Source of the DNA: Mesorhizobium loti
GTDB lineage: Bacteria > Pseudomonadota > Alphaproteobacteria > Rhizobiales > Rhizobiaceae
NCBI GenBank assembly: GCA_014189435.1
Contig: CP050293.1
Location: 4,531,001-4,595,000 of the forward strand
DNA: 64,000 nucleotides
Direction: 5' to 3'
Made by a program: the position numbers and the translations under genes. How positions within the stretch are numbered: the first letter of the stretch is position 1; each line of letters opens with the position of its first letter. This document shows positions 60,301-63,364 of this stretch, piece after piece. The notes beneath the pieces were generated by a model, which had not been told where the DNA came from, searched no databases, and saw only the letters and a program-made list of their open reading frames with translations.

Positions 60301-62253
60301 CGCAGTCAGCGACACCGCGCCCGAGACGCTGAGCACGCTGCCCGCGAGCACTTCGGTGATCGCGTCGCTGACCAGAACGGTGACGGAAACCGCCGCATCC
60401 TTCTTTTCATCGTTGTCGGAACCGGCGTCGGACTCGTCCTTCGCGGTCAGGGTGACGGTTACGGTGCTCGACGCCGACAGGCTGGCCGCGGTCACATTTG
60501 TGCTGCTGAACTTGACCCGCGCTTCGGGCAGGATCGTCGCGATGACACCCGCGAGCGGCCCAACTTCGAAAGTCTCAGCCTCGACATTGGCGGTCGCGGT
60601 TGCGGTGAATTGAGCCGCGCCCGTCACGATGATCGTGGCGCCGCTCAGGTCGATGATTGCCTCCGGGGTCGCGAAATACGCGCCACCCGTGATTTTTCCA
60701 TCGTCCGCCGCCGCTGCTGTCAGGGTCACCGAACTGGCGTTTATGGTGCTGGAAACGCTGATCTTCTCGGCATTGACGGTAACTGCGCCGGCAGTCAGCG
60801 TCCCGGAGATCGTCACCTCGTCCTTGCCGTCCTGGCCGTTGATGATGAGTGCGGTTGAACCGAGGTTCACCGCATTGTTGATGGTCAGGGTATCCTTTGA
60901 AAAAATAGGAATGCCAGAATCATCGCCGAGATTGATGGTCAAGCTGGAGCTGGGCTTGTTGAAAGTGATCGACTCGAATGAACCTAGGAGACCTGACGAC
61001 AGCGTCAGTGTCGCGCCATTGTCGATCAGAGTCGCTCCATCGTCGGCATTGCTGGTCGTGATGACCCGGTCCGTAACGACAGTGTTGTCGGTGATCGGTT
61101 CGAGACCGTCATAGCGGAACACGACACCGTCACGCGTGATCGTGCCCGACGTCTGCCCAGTGGCTACATATTTCACCGAGGCGAAGGTGCCGCCGTCGAG
61201 AACCATGCTGTCGAAGCCGGCGTCGCCGCCAGCCATGACGCCACTCAATTTTCCAGCCGCACCAACAAAAAAGGTGTCCTCGTTGCCAGCGGAACCGATC
61301 AGGTTCTCGACCGTAACGAAGGACACCCCAGCAACATCACCAGAACCGTCGCCGGTGAGATGCCAGTCGGTGTCCTGCGGAGGCCCGACCACAGCGTCGC
61401 TGCCGGCGCCGCCACTCAACACAACCCTGCCAGCCAGAGCGGGGTCGATCTCGCGCAGCACAAAGCTGTCGTCGCCCGCGCCCGCGTCGACGGTCAACGA
61501 GACCGTCGGAGTTGCGAATTTGTAGGTGATCAGATTGTTAAATGCTCCAGCGTCAAGCACCGACAGACCGTCATTGGAATCATCTGAACTGCCGATGCGG
61601 ATCACCCGCGCTTGCCCGGAAGTGTCGGCGTAAATGCGCTGGCTGGCCGTCGTATTGTCCTCGACCGCGCCGACGTTTGCCAGGCCAATGCTATGGGTCA
61701 ACGCTCCGGCTTGCGCGGTAATGCTGCCTGACAGGCCGGTGTCGGTCGCCAGCCGCACGGCGTCGAAGCTGCCGCCGGTCATGGCAAGCGTGTCATTGCC
61801 GGCACCACCGTCGAAACGCACGTCGAGCGCCGCAAGGAAGTCTTCGCCGAAGTCTATGGTGAGCTTGTCGTCGGCAGCGGTGCCGTGCACCACGATATAG
61901 TCGATCTGCTGCACGTTGCGCTGGTCGATCAGCGTGTCCGACTTGTTGTCGTAGATCTGGATCGCCTGGATCAGATTGTCATAGCGCAGCGAATAGTCGG
62001 CGCCGGCCAAGTCGTTCATGTCGACTGCGAAAGGCAAGATGTCGGCCGACAGCAGATAACGCGGTTCAAGCGCTTCAAGTGCCAGGTTCGGCAAATCTGA
62101 TGTCATGCTGGGCCGTCGGGCTCGCCCCGGCGAGCGCCGCAACAGCGAACTTGCCAGCCAACGACCAAATACGCCAGGGACGGGTGTCTGTTCTTTGCTG
62201 GCTAATCTCTTCTGAAATGCTTCAAAAAAAGCTGGCCTCGACAAAATGTTCAT
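36334..62253 (-). CDS. Giant LEPR-xLL, RTX-repeat surface protein (about 8639 aa)
   Basis: An unbroken 25.9-kb frame. ATG 62253 is preferred because GAGGGGGG stands four bases before it; ATG 62274 is possible. There is no classical signal peptide. LEPRYLLSAD lies at residues 62-71, the mark of a family of giant surface proteins. About 550-3320 and 3840-4160 are beta-solenoid-like Ala/Gly/Thr-rich repeats broken by polar inserts. Folds with GGLxDGxxYYV motifs follow, then Calx-beta-like repeats (about 5600-5990), W..GF.VGQ modules (6390-6850), RTX calcium repeats (about 6950-7860), two LamG-like domains (7970-8330) and a matrixin-type site HEIGHQAGFEH (8456-8466). I saw no cysteine. Probable calcium-stiffened adhesin or surface layer, secreted by the genes downstream. 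Confidence 0.93.
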   Translation of the reverse strand: MNILSRPAFFEAFQKRLASKEQTPVPGVFGRWLASSLLRRSPGRARRPSMTSDLPNLALEALEPRYLLSADILPFAVDMNDLAGADYSLRYDNLIQAIQIYDNKSDTLIDQRNVQQIDYIVVHGTAADDKLTIDFGEDFLAALDVRFDGGAGNDTLAMTGGSFDAVRLATDTGLSGSITAQAGALTHSIGLANVGAVEDNTTASQRIYADTSGQARVIRIGSSDDSNDGLSVLDAGAFNNLITYKFATPTVSLTVDAGAGDDSFVLREIDPALAGRVVLSGGAGSDAVVGPPQDTDWHLTGDGSGDVAGVSFVTVENLIGSAGNEDTFFVGAAGKLSGVMAGGDAGFDSMVLDGGTFASVKYVATGQTSGTITRDGVVFRYDGLEPITDNTVVTDRVITTSNADDGATLIDNGATLTLSSGLLGSFESITFNKPSSSLTINLGDDSGIPIFSKDTLTINNAVNLGSTALIINGQDGKDEVTISGTLTAGAVTVNAEKISVSSTINASSVTLTAAAADDGKITGGAYFATPEAIIDLSGATIIVTGAAQFTATATANVEAETFEVGPLAGVIATILPEARVKFSSTNVTAASLSASSTVTVTLTAKDESDAGSDNDEKKDAAVSVTVLVSDAITEVLAGSVLSVSGAVSLTATSNLTMTTEADGGSGGKGASVAVSEVNATTRANVSGGSTIGANAGDTPNSIALGATLTSNITTTAKSTAGGSDQSAGGDNESEERLKDPNKDGITSDKATTSSGDITFAGAVTVSDYRPTTEAFVQASTLTSGGAITLTAQSTDKVTATADGTNTNSSSNGATGIGVAVALSIADVTTRSYLGGASSLSASAVSLSATIAAGDSFIAQATSGAGEGSKTQVAGSLAINIVITEASADVAANASINLNGADLSLTAHSTTDVKTDAVPDDASGAAGELGIGGSVALTIVDNSTSASIRDNATIVAGDAITMIATGNHTAATKAEAGAEGGNVGIGGAVAIDVIDNNTESSIGSGSELDITGNLSASASNHGVSTTLADGDAIGSTAIGAAIALAFVDNRAFSTSNRNLRSNGSISLSAANDGSSKAESIASAAGAEKDEDGNTKADEQRDKEVGLANSKSNDGDSASKSANSSGGSGGGDVSVAAALALNVSSSLAVASINDGRTVVAGEGAGVGELNLQSSNNMDATAKADGTAKTSDSGTAVGVAVAINIATMRNEASIGAGSIITADGVKAEAKMKNVGGDVTHRFGAESTSGASGGDIGVAGSFALSFADTDTLGVIGLDHADQPASGAATVTLTGGNVLLTAINTTVTTTTATSSGAGSGSGSVGVGASIALGIGLNTTFAGVENGETVSGTTGNFTVTATSNDTLTTTAKAGAEGATGIGGAIAVAYVDNDTDAHIGTGGGATITLTGNLAAQASHTGTVHTLADGEAAGSSVGVGASIALNIGEVTNDAFLGRNFQNVGTVTITATSTLDTKAESKASSKGQSTKKSDGTTDSASSDQETTNQTEMAKNQSGGTKTPSQSGGSSLGQADGNSSGQTGKGTQGGNGSGGTNVAATIAVNFLDADNQAQIASNVTIAGTGAMKVEAISTTDARALATATSTNTSSNTGVAAAIGLNIVLLDNNAMIGSNADLTAGSIEVRAATGNGQKNTFQARALSGAVSKNTAVGGSVGVNYLDVNTLASVGDNVDLDANTGNIEIGAVSLNEMQNLAGGAALSTGSGGGGVGIAVTVNIVNDLNTKAQTGINLDAEAQGTINVTSHAELLPISEDLPVIGSLAVTSFAAGIAGASGGFAVGGSSSVNVIFMETHASVNDNSDLEAGTGIKIEATDLLTVVSGAGGIGLTLNGNAGVGIGLDVQVITRNTSAWMGGGADLDTTAGNIVINADSFDDITSIAATFGGSAGGSAGVAASVGVLYLDTSTQAFVEAGSTLNKSHLGAGGGVSVTATGDADVFLLAGAAAFGQSAGIGISGTVFVHLDDVKAELYGDADVVTGGANGLSVSAISTDDVLIIAAAGAASAQAAVAGSVAVTVLTETTTARIGANSKVSGQTLANDPGVSVFASDETDILTIAGSLAVSAGSAGVGAGVNVSTLTKTTTASIEAGADIDVDGNVTVEATGNEDIGSFSVAAGASSGAGVTLTADVFVLNLKTRAFIGSDPLAPIGGLTDVRARGSVLVQALDETEMDLIVGGVAIGGSAGVGVAAGVAVVDKVTDAFIGAGARVTGEGHGTVAARTGRYQIDYVGSQAMSSFDPQGGNKPTASSLEAGTPSGLTQFKNLDQEGGDDVQQDPGLTQNRVATASVDTGFRGVAVSASAKDDVETFAISVGGGGSVGVAVGAAVNVVDTKTKAFIGADAQINQDMAGPGNAGQSVLVAAASDFSHVGVGAGAAFGGAGAGAPGVDVSVIKVDTFATINDGADMKANNDVAVIATSKEKVIVVSAGLAFSGTVSLAGGVSVLSFDTETYARVGANATIVAGGDVAVMAKDDSEVVVVAGAVAIGLSGGGAAGSVAVVNVDKLTEATIGDNASIDASGNGTGIGGVLTGTIVGGSNPSGFGTAEVHGVIVQAESSEEVTNVTVAGAAGLYVGLAGSVTVTLLNSDTKALIGVGADINQGAADYLAHPGTVSGAQGVYVNAANEVRVTSFAGALGAGFVGLAGGIDFGSIKNDTVAAINANAMVRARGDVSVNAVAIKVLRGFAFSGGVGVAGLGASISVWSIGEAFTDSYEDNQGGSGNATKDDGSSKTANDEAGEQADGGVAGITGELGRFGSGANSNTADSRVKAGVEGARDKVGANALTSGALTNKLTAAVTDERGTTASVEGGATVEAGHDIVVNAREQMKANILVGSLGAGLVGLGASISVVNVSGQVRAKAGGNLKAGNAIRVESHFGQNIDVTTVALQAGFVGLGASVAVVNDTSRVQAGLLDNAVVNGAASLTVSASSNQTFDVLTTGIQAGAVAVGASYSDVTIGDDDDNTKEVLATIGAGSQIGQIDAVGAITVHADSTINVDSDTFALAAGLGALTFNFAFVDVQPNVEASVGGSANINATGLLTVEAWTLHDATGDIFALSVGALAAGTSLTTVNVVPTVTALIGGNSTIHAGGIVMLSSHNYEGETATDRGAKAFAEASGGGLFSGQGSVPTARSNAVANTTIGAGGAFTITGDINIKSRIRNYAVANAEANSFGAAAVGASLAEAEANGQSNAAMNANIVSVTDIMIEALAVNGALAVAETAGGGLLAGITVNRATATASPSSVSAAIGNNTSIQSARNVRLKAQAQTEGDSKVVGSTIGGIAAVGDADAETHVNPTVASSIGAGVVINATGDILVEASASPIPGEQPTYEIVDVDGTANTITVNGHGLVTGDTVEYDAGNVGAVIPGLKWPDPADSAVNRQYSVINVVNAGVTDPNTLYFGSVFNAADIDPNTEIIEFAGGHNFLSGDAVRYYPGPDETVDSFGLTEGNLYYVLVIDGSHIKLVNSFDKAVNPQNYLKNFQPDDVSGNSITIAGHGFVNGTAVTYEAPDARTFVSRQVDVNSSSLNPDGSPIADANADNIRFFDDNGNALAHGFAEGEHVVYDVKNASGGTGLAIGGLVDGQTYRVHVVNSSTIQLKRNDAITEQVQFIRNAAGDQIKRTDGLNWADNGFGNGTLFISGGLVNSGTYTIVGVSGDTLTLLEKNTVTAGTLTRDFDQPIIALNPNKGLSANPALNVGASDTHSLVNAKNLPIGGLEDGKTYYVRGVSGAGDNTFELWNAPSGGSQIVLTPTAIAGPYGNHSLTALAVDISAAGDSEQQLRIDINDSATSAAPGQFLFGPGEVPLSEIAPQSGDGVSSAYSKGSGGGFVGVNGNDADVFSSPNVSATISATQITTVGDVTVSASATTNTSSYAVNGTGGFVAVGDADASSFQDITSTATISDGTRIVAGKNFTLASASNAITSASSQASAGGAVGLADPSTDVRIEYNTVSTIGSNAIVLAGQLAKATANASVDVTAKSTGSGIGFGGDGDAVTHVNIGSPDADPDADQADAIVSLAANAVLSARRTSLAARVDKFHVFSGSDGRGAGFYGEGEAESTITARPNAQVRINAGADLTGWEGVDLITRYDNVNTHAKSYARSTGLFGFVDSDAHNDTDVSSEIFGAAGALVTAGPRDNGDAVLGHPDYPQEPGSSAEHLALFASTVNGSISQTDDADDSKRSLAAGGSSGSSPDDRPQSINFSSDVLILSGRSPELVVKQLNIGLDGQIDVAVEVSVNDTAGGGGAAEGEGSTIQSNDIVVNNIVNPGPGDVVFDSNSMIGAGGTWTFRDTLQRVSIRNESDKDIIINNIDVVTDEQPLAWLNPSQSVTLTFNVVREVAPTLIEITDTGGHSDIYINGTIDNPIGTTSIVNTDGSVFATNDRGVTGSDGRQSLIRTHILNIRADENIGATGARVNIDIVDSAGLPLGIGFDTGRVAGLTNQVFLGVENRFYTGQLVRYDAVTTAIGGLTDGGYYYIIASPDGQSVKLATTLTNALAGTAIDLAPGGALTDLHSLISAETFTADALGNINLDLKALLREAPAGGFYIVEIDRINAGNTADVLLQASIEQFGDGLSGGLLVKAPALPAGGQTYYNKFRPDEGAIPSLSRGVFATGNTEIASTYDFRGLDPATGLRTLPGLQAGSVVTGGDIIVAAANPAPAATTINVLGITEIAGAGDIDVLTNGYIALTEKTGDMRVERIRSNASDVLLYSPRRILDARDDNGNPTLIEADVSGRNITMAAGVGLFNPTHFQVAAEVLNPTLLDINSALGGIGEPGNFLEINVDNRNGVGGLGVLRAFDISADATLGIFLDEVVGDMHVHTVHTIRDVSLRTVAGSILDSRNNGLGDDLADVMGQTIDLDANGNGSIGAFTNDLEIDSSRGSSDDDVALEAGNNIYLAEAPEVPGGTAGNLRLVLAHTYDGDIRITVRETSVQGENLDLLHSGSARFGEDGTTFPTFQPDASRAIAHGQIFAEKGSVLLRVGDNVTLDSNSETLAAKSIDIYGDVSATNEVIHALVNLDFAFGTVMVLRGRIIANATVVPGNKTIGVPVGSATPTLTANPVTGPTVLTRIFGNTDVDTIQFGDTSGAGGTNTQGSAGYIFLGSKTRAYGSQNLDVNNVDGEDRFRVYYLQDTATQTSPNMQTAAEHTLTLDGVSGTDLYEIYTLGSNNPGQGTAGTDFQRNYVINILDSGRSIDGVDELTIFGYDSAQNGLVGGNKPIDDIFLLRGANYLPHEAADRPGYVAMVYGQPKTYADTIEDNEPSNEVARINYDTALNGRITIEGQGGNDNFYSDDTTAIVSLQGGAGDDSFNIGQIFGTKRTGDAEDGVTPFFGGNLLDQDVFPDMVATTRGWLSPGISAPMVAQGGTGNDEFRVYANQAELRLEGDDNNDLFIVRAFAIAAVANQDWNGDGTIDQDDLPAVTLDTNGDGVINFADADSTPDDYTDDVIVLDDFGVAKPIIGLGFSVARAPDIRAGGGEDEVQYNVNAPVSVDGGTGFDKLVILGTEFADDFAITDKGIFGAGLNVRYTTIEVVEVDGLEGDDEFFVQSTAFGVAYRVIGGLGSDTINVAGDVTEDIITRELEGASGAVDHLVTSGDPLYDGVLVDGFDYHVAGPQEGIVRIDETNGFTAVREGGPHNVDSYTVRLAVAPLAGQIIYVTISAARSPQQEEDGTLINPAPLPNGIGDTIWLSKLDPGAVGTDGEFQHVITINGVPTIINDRSIVLAFDSTNWNTAQNVYLYAPDDLRAEGDRVVVVQHSVISDTSGVAPALLAAAYPNGDPFDAADVRNVEVDLRDNDTPGIYVTEVTPGTNTEDGRSLVIEGNATTKLNDELLVQLAKAPDAGDTIVVKLYVNEFSDENIMIYDVDDPNGLDNRMFKGADGYWRITFDSGNWNDAVRVGIEARDDIPREDPHTAAIFFQLDQALTVDANHNYVFPNLRSGPGYVDIDVIDNDSAGAVVLESEGNTLLNGDGSDTDDYTIRLTKAPSTNVSVAVLTDGLADVVSVNGVAVTPGSGYSIIGGLRPTQIFDGNLVFSNEGGLGKVTRGTGADLGSFVDEGFFVGQQIRIGNAGAGSGDYFITSIDADGKFFKVDRLLAATGAKDDVILSDLARDGEYTGNIRFEQVMEDGVPTYRITIAGLGDKDDGWLSFGFLEGQWIRVFDTADNLIGDFKIAIIRGDNDTKDTSIQITGTNVAQILPHLGATLNDVRVVRTAAVAVFTPANYYQQQTVELRADAEYEVPITREGVKVFPVSGHYLSKLRGPLAVEGGVTGADRSLENGLKLPGEADDFLIAIGQQPPESQQIDVLNIFNDTSKEDVGGVMTATTLTGFNMADNLSLGLGVTGDPTFGESGFFPGGISFGRISVDQNGDFGTDGTKSTIEVVNLMLGEGNDKLVIEGTLNPAPPVQVTSTFDITPSGVNGGTIVRTGFDWKAMGFLVGQTVKIDNLPGVWTIVAINDALINPANPAEGADPNDNSILVLSGPTLASVADGPHTITAFDKDVITPNKSVDVATTTAGGILTRTDGGNWAGFAVGDFISIDEDFAQGEYQIVAIAGAVMRVIGGQLAPVSEAPRTINRINPVTNAVLQTVVAEVDVDPTYTGGIVTRHDNVKWAAEGYLAGHLVTMVDASGKRDFRIIEISEDGFSLTLEGAPLATQNGAVKSFYVQGQHGGLTLVHGGGNMYLESTGPMNIAAGTGGQIIVTRQDGRDWSEDRYQVGQVIQLAGETYTRTILAIADATLPAPANSALTWGDGSKLVLSAPNTRAGQPAGTVLAPNAFNSYAERSLHVAEPRAITGTATVSIATNSLTRSLGSWLADGFYVGQKVQLSGFAGTFTIQALTASVITLQSVALTPKAGVSMTVSGVDITLDGGTRVGGDHIIVTGGAGPNSPLVIYGDTSQDGIWYSGQAHNVLGMEFGEKPFDPFPELQDGENEDDEWVFPLANPYKLAGNDIIDASALFAGTSSANLPSVGLTIYGGAGNDTIYGSQAGDHLAGGSGDDLIIGNRGADHIYGDSGVNVNIFTRQLFIDTVDNSPLPSANPNADTNGTTIKPVKSSVRDLMNAGDDVIFGDGASHLGYGPSSVAAAGLLGDFDDIIFADHGVIEMFVDDPNFPSALKQRIQTTELALVTGIKSAELQNGGDDVVFGGLDRDVIVGGAGNDLLDGDQQDDRVFGDNVYLSRQGGADGNLLDDTFSLRFQTLAGTLMYSRTDRPMPAGLGTVNADNSGLLLVDGVARRYRDPDGAPWWSEYSVDYAALHTFAFDEGTVGVGSFGNDYIAGSEGNDELFGQLGHDVVQGDGGIELAFAGTSHVGASRTSGGVTDPIGPLTVIASFTAATDGQDYIEGGGGDDQIFGGLGQDDLIGGSSSFFSLIDPNMRPDGDDYIFGGAGIEIDRNDDNLPNDGTLANSRFARDADSMIGDNGNIVRIVGVNHTDINPNGTVGQQLYVQYNYDVNDPARAGGERLVVRGIHLLDYTPGGPDFRPDLFSKTNPNDPAYRSEFGLWAKQDIGGHDEFHGETGDDTAYGGGGHDRIFGDAENDDLIGGWGNDWISGGTGEDGILGDDGRIFTSRNSATYGESLFGVLPLLATDPDTRTSQGDVLNEFIYTPGQVQTETINVGGKMKKAVDLTPYNLTPNAQGGDNPLFDANVVDDIIFGGLGDDFIHGGSGDDAVGGGEALPDSYTQRFDAAGNVVGIVRTDFSRPWNPGDVLRFGPDSDPWNAPKPVQSRLGEFFLYDEYDPRRTIMFNADGSVWKAGPAPTTRQYFLNLVDNEGPLVNGAIAFAPNGTPTAFAQRNTDGNDAVFGDLGNDWIVGGTGRDHIYGGWGNDLMNADDVLSTNNWLNDQPETHPMYEDRVFGGAGLDILIGNTGGDRLIDWVGEYNSYLVPFAPFGIATVSRQVPPQLFDFLYAQAFSDGVDITRTADTGSINGDDKYSHVHMFMGGVEGEIGLITQKDHGFWQDQTGGPTDPQAGNIPGGKRDVLRTADFNDGNAKVVAVDEGNFAVASGKLTVQSASTWDQAAAVLYLDVYTPIYYELAATLTTDKPTGGWKANSYIIFDYYSPTDFKYAGINISNDQIEMGYRDASGWHQLVKSNKPVQLKANQAYDVLLAVNGTNVSLTVAGVNWFSYTFAPRIVDGQPVALNKGLVGVGNSGSKGTVDNFRVQVLPPQITLDYAAEFNGPPTYPMSKTAAQGWTLSGGRLNAAAGAGTNLLDVGPAIGADAYLELTAKLKTAGTAGIVFDYYGANDYKFVTLDVVGQKVLVGHVTSKGGTVIDQSFARTLSSTTDYDVQLTIRGAALSIAVNGAFVGSYGFNAAVADGEFGLVTGNAGASFDRLQVRTNASAFSTSSNQLALASLGQAADTATAVGIDQAKAMLAQAVAIWSGSGQLDAAQLAKLSNLDVQIIDLPGSALAQSVFGAVLIDRNAAGQGWFVDLSPLDSSEFQLDASGHLTALPGGAADGRMDLLSVLIHEIGHQAGFEHDESEAGVMSAELAAGERRLPEAGSAGPLTETQLFHDGLGVFVGAQEHGLLQSAGIAPAEAVGEVSTIPSARASGGAAAAHSRSEADASAKTDDIVLTGAPSGLQASGQLNWVFDEASGTFVAAQGRQQDRPHDAAPNADHDDGDATSDDLNGLAEWSNRKGLLSRLSSLFGVR
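36856..36888 (-). other. Matrixin/metzincin zinc-protease motif in the giant protein
   Basis: The codons read HEIGHQAGFEH, the full HExxHxxGxxH zinc site with catalytic glutamate. Eight residues later comes the Met-turn (GVM). The preceding ~130 residues resemble the peptidase-like C-terminal domain of LEPR-xLL proteins (DVQIIDLPGSAL, AAGQGWFVDLSPLD). Confidence 0.8.
37265..38340 (-). other. Two tandem LamG/concanavalin-like domains in the giant protein
   Basis: Two copies of about 175 residues share the pattern YYELAATL/YLELTAKL, FDYYSPTDFKYAGI/FDYYGANDYKFVTL, YDVLLAVNGTNVSL/YDVQLTIRGAALSI and NKGLVG/DGEFGLV. Such folds often bind sugars or mediate adhesion. Confidence 0.65.
38680..41380 (-). 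other. RTX calcium-binding nonapeptide repeat region of the giant protein
   Basis: Blocks of GGxGxDxxxG units recur here, for example IYGGAGNDTIYGSQ, GGAGNDLLDGDQ, GSEGNDELFG, FGGLGQDDLIGG, GGWGNDWISGG and GGTGRDHIYGGWG. They are spaced by longer loops. Such repeats fold into calcium-filled beta rolls outside the cell and are typical of non-Sec-secreted proteins. Confidence 0.9.
62041..62070 (-). other. LEPR-xLL signature of the giant protein
   Basis: LEPRYLLSAD at residues 62-71, preceded by a basic, arginine-rich segment (LLRRSPGRARRPS). The motif marks the N-terminus of a recognised family of very large surface proteins and may be an export or sorting signal. Confidence 0.85.
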
Positions 62254-62257
62254 TTTG

Positions 62258-62265
62258 CCCCCCTC
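62258..62265 (-). promoter_or_regulatory. Ribosome binding site choosing ATG 62253 for the giant gene
   Basis: On the minus strand GAGGGGGG stands four bases before ATG 62253. The same bases lie inside the codons after ATG 62274, so the downstream ATG is the better start. Confidence 0.6.
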
Positions 62266-62349
62266 AAACATCATCTATGGCTAATTGACCGCAAGCTAAC
62301 GTACATCCGAAAATTCTTGGGCGCAAGGCGATCACGAAACCGCGACGAG

Positions 62350-62376
62350 TCTATATTTATGTAAAATTTGTGACAA
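62350..62376 (-). promoter_or_regulatory. Candidate promoter of the giant gene
   Basis: Read on the minus strand, TTGTCA (62376-62371) and TATAGA (62355-62350) resemble -35 and -10 boxes with a 15-base spacer, which is short. This would give a leader of about 90 bases. Confidence 0.3.
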
Positions 62377-62662
62377 TATGAACCATAGGCGTATACCCCG
62401 AAAAAGCATATGATTATCTGTGGGTATATTTCCATCGCTATTAGTATAGCTCCCAGCCATCTAATATGTATGTCTGACATTATTTTTTTTAAACATATTT
62501 TATGCTGATACTGTAGAAAACAAAATTCTCCCATTTGAAGTATCATGGGTCCTGGCCTTGAAATTTCAGCACATGGTTTCCGCTACGGCAGGCAAGAAAC
62601 CTGGAGAAGGGGCGAGGCACGAATGTCGCACCAAGCCATCATAGCCGCGGCGGGAAGGTCTG

Positions 62663-63225
62663 ATGCACCAGAAGCGGCTTGTCGCACTTGCCGGATACGC
62701 GGTTCTGTATCTCGGTTGCGCGACTGCGGCACATGGACAAACGGCCGATAGTCTTTATGCGCAAGGCGTCAAGGCCCGGCAGGAACAGCATTTCGAAGAA
62801 GCCGCCGGGTTGCTGAAGCGTGTCCTTGCTCTTCAGCCCGCAATACCGACGCGCTGGTTCAGCTGGGTTTCACCGAACTGGGTCTCAATGACCTGCCGGC
62901 TGCGCGGAGCGCCTTTTCGCAAGCGCTGTCCATAGCGCCTGCTTACACCGACGCAACGTTTGGACTGGCCCAGGTCGAGTTCAGAGCCGGCAATCTGTCC
63001 AAACCCGCCTATTTGCACGCCATTGTACGCCAAGGCTCTACACAGCTCAGAGGACGCTCTGCATCCGCGCACAGCCACGTTTCAGTGCCGTCAGATTGTT
63101 TTGGAAGGCGATCCAGGCCGGTAAGGGTCATTGGCGTAGGCACAGTAGCGGAGGCGCTACGTGCCGAACTTGCGCTATTGCCACCTGATGCCCTGAATCT
63201 CTGCCGTTGCAGTGGAGATAGTTAG
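62663..63225 (+). pseudogene. Exported TPR protein gene, frameshifted and probably truncated
   Basis: ATG 62663 follows GGGAAGG by four bases. A signal peptide (ALAGYAVLYLGCATAAHGQ) and the first TPR (SLYAQGVKARQEQHFEEAAG, then RVLALQP) are clear. At 62840 the frame is lost. One extra G would restore LQPGNTDALVQLGFTELGLN and a second TPR (ARSAFSQALSIAPAYTDA) with a third beginning (FGLAQVEFRAGNLS). After about 63005 the sequence no longer looks like TPR, so the rest of the gene seems lost. N-terminal TPRs after a signal peptide recall YaiO or BcsC-like glycan export proteins, but too little remains to say. Confidence 0.65.
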
Positions 63226-63304
63226 CATGTTAACTTCCGTGACGGATGCATCGGGCATTGCCCTTTGCGCCGTAGTCCCGCGACAAGACGGGAGGGTCTG
63301 GTTC

Positions 63305-63350
63305 GAGCATGATCTTTTCCGAACGGTTTCCGCTTTTCGGGATCACGCTC
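63305..63350. repeat. Rhizobial-type intergenic palindromic repeat (copy 2)
   Basis: Runs from GAGCATGATC to GATCACGCTC with an inner CCGAACGGTTTCCG and CTTTTCGG. It shares its outer words and inner layout with the copy at 8704-8752, and also lies just before a gene. Confidence 0.65.
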
Positions 63351-63351
63351 T

Positions 63352-63359
63352 GGAGGAGG
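63352..63359 (+). promoter_or_regulatory. Ribosome binding site of the AraC-type regulator
   Basis: GGAGGAGG lies five bases before ATG 63365 and directly follows the palindromic repeat. Confidence 0.65.
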
Positions 63360-63364
63360 AAACT

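Larger units (their letters stand above)
62254..62662. other. AT-rich divergent promoter region between the giant gene and a TPR gene
   Basis: This 409-base region is strongly AT-rich from about 62275 to 62540, the most skewed stretch in the window. It separates two outward-facing starts. It holds the giant gene's ribosome site and a candidate promoter, and presumably the TPR gene's promoter. No gene is visible. Confidence 0.6.

Noticed and set aside
34397..62253. The giant gene as an ordinary type I secretion operon with hlyB/hlyD/tolC
   Set aside because: No ABC exporter with a membrane and nucleotide-binding domain and no outer-membrane channel is found anywhere between 28 and 64 kb.
62545..62751. 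A 68-codon frame before the TPR gene
   Set aside because: It overlaps the TPR gene's start, has no domain and no good ribosome site.
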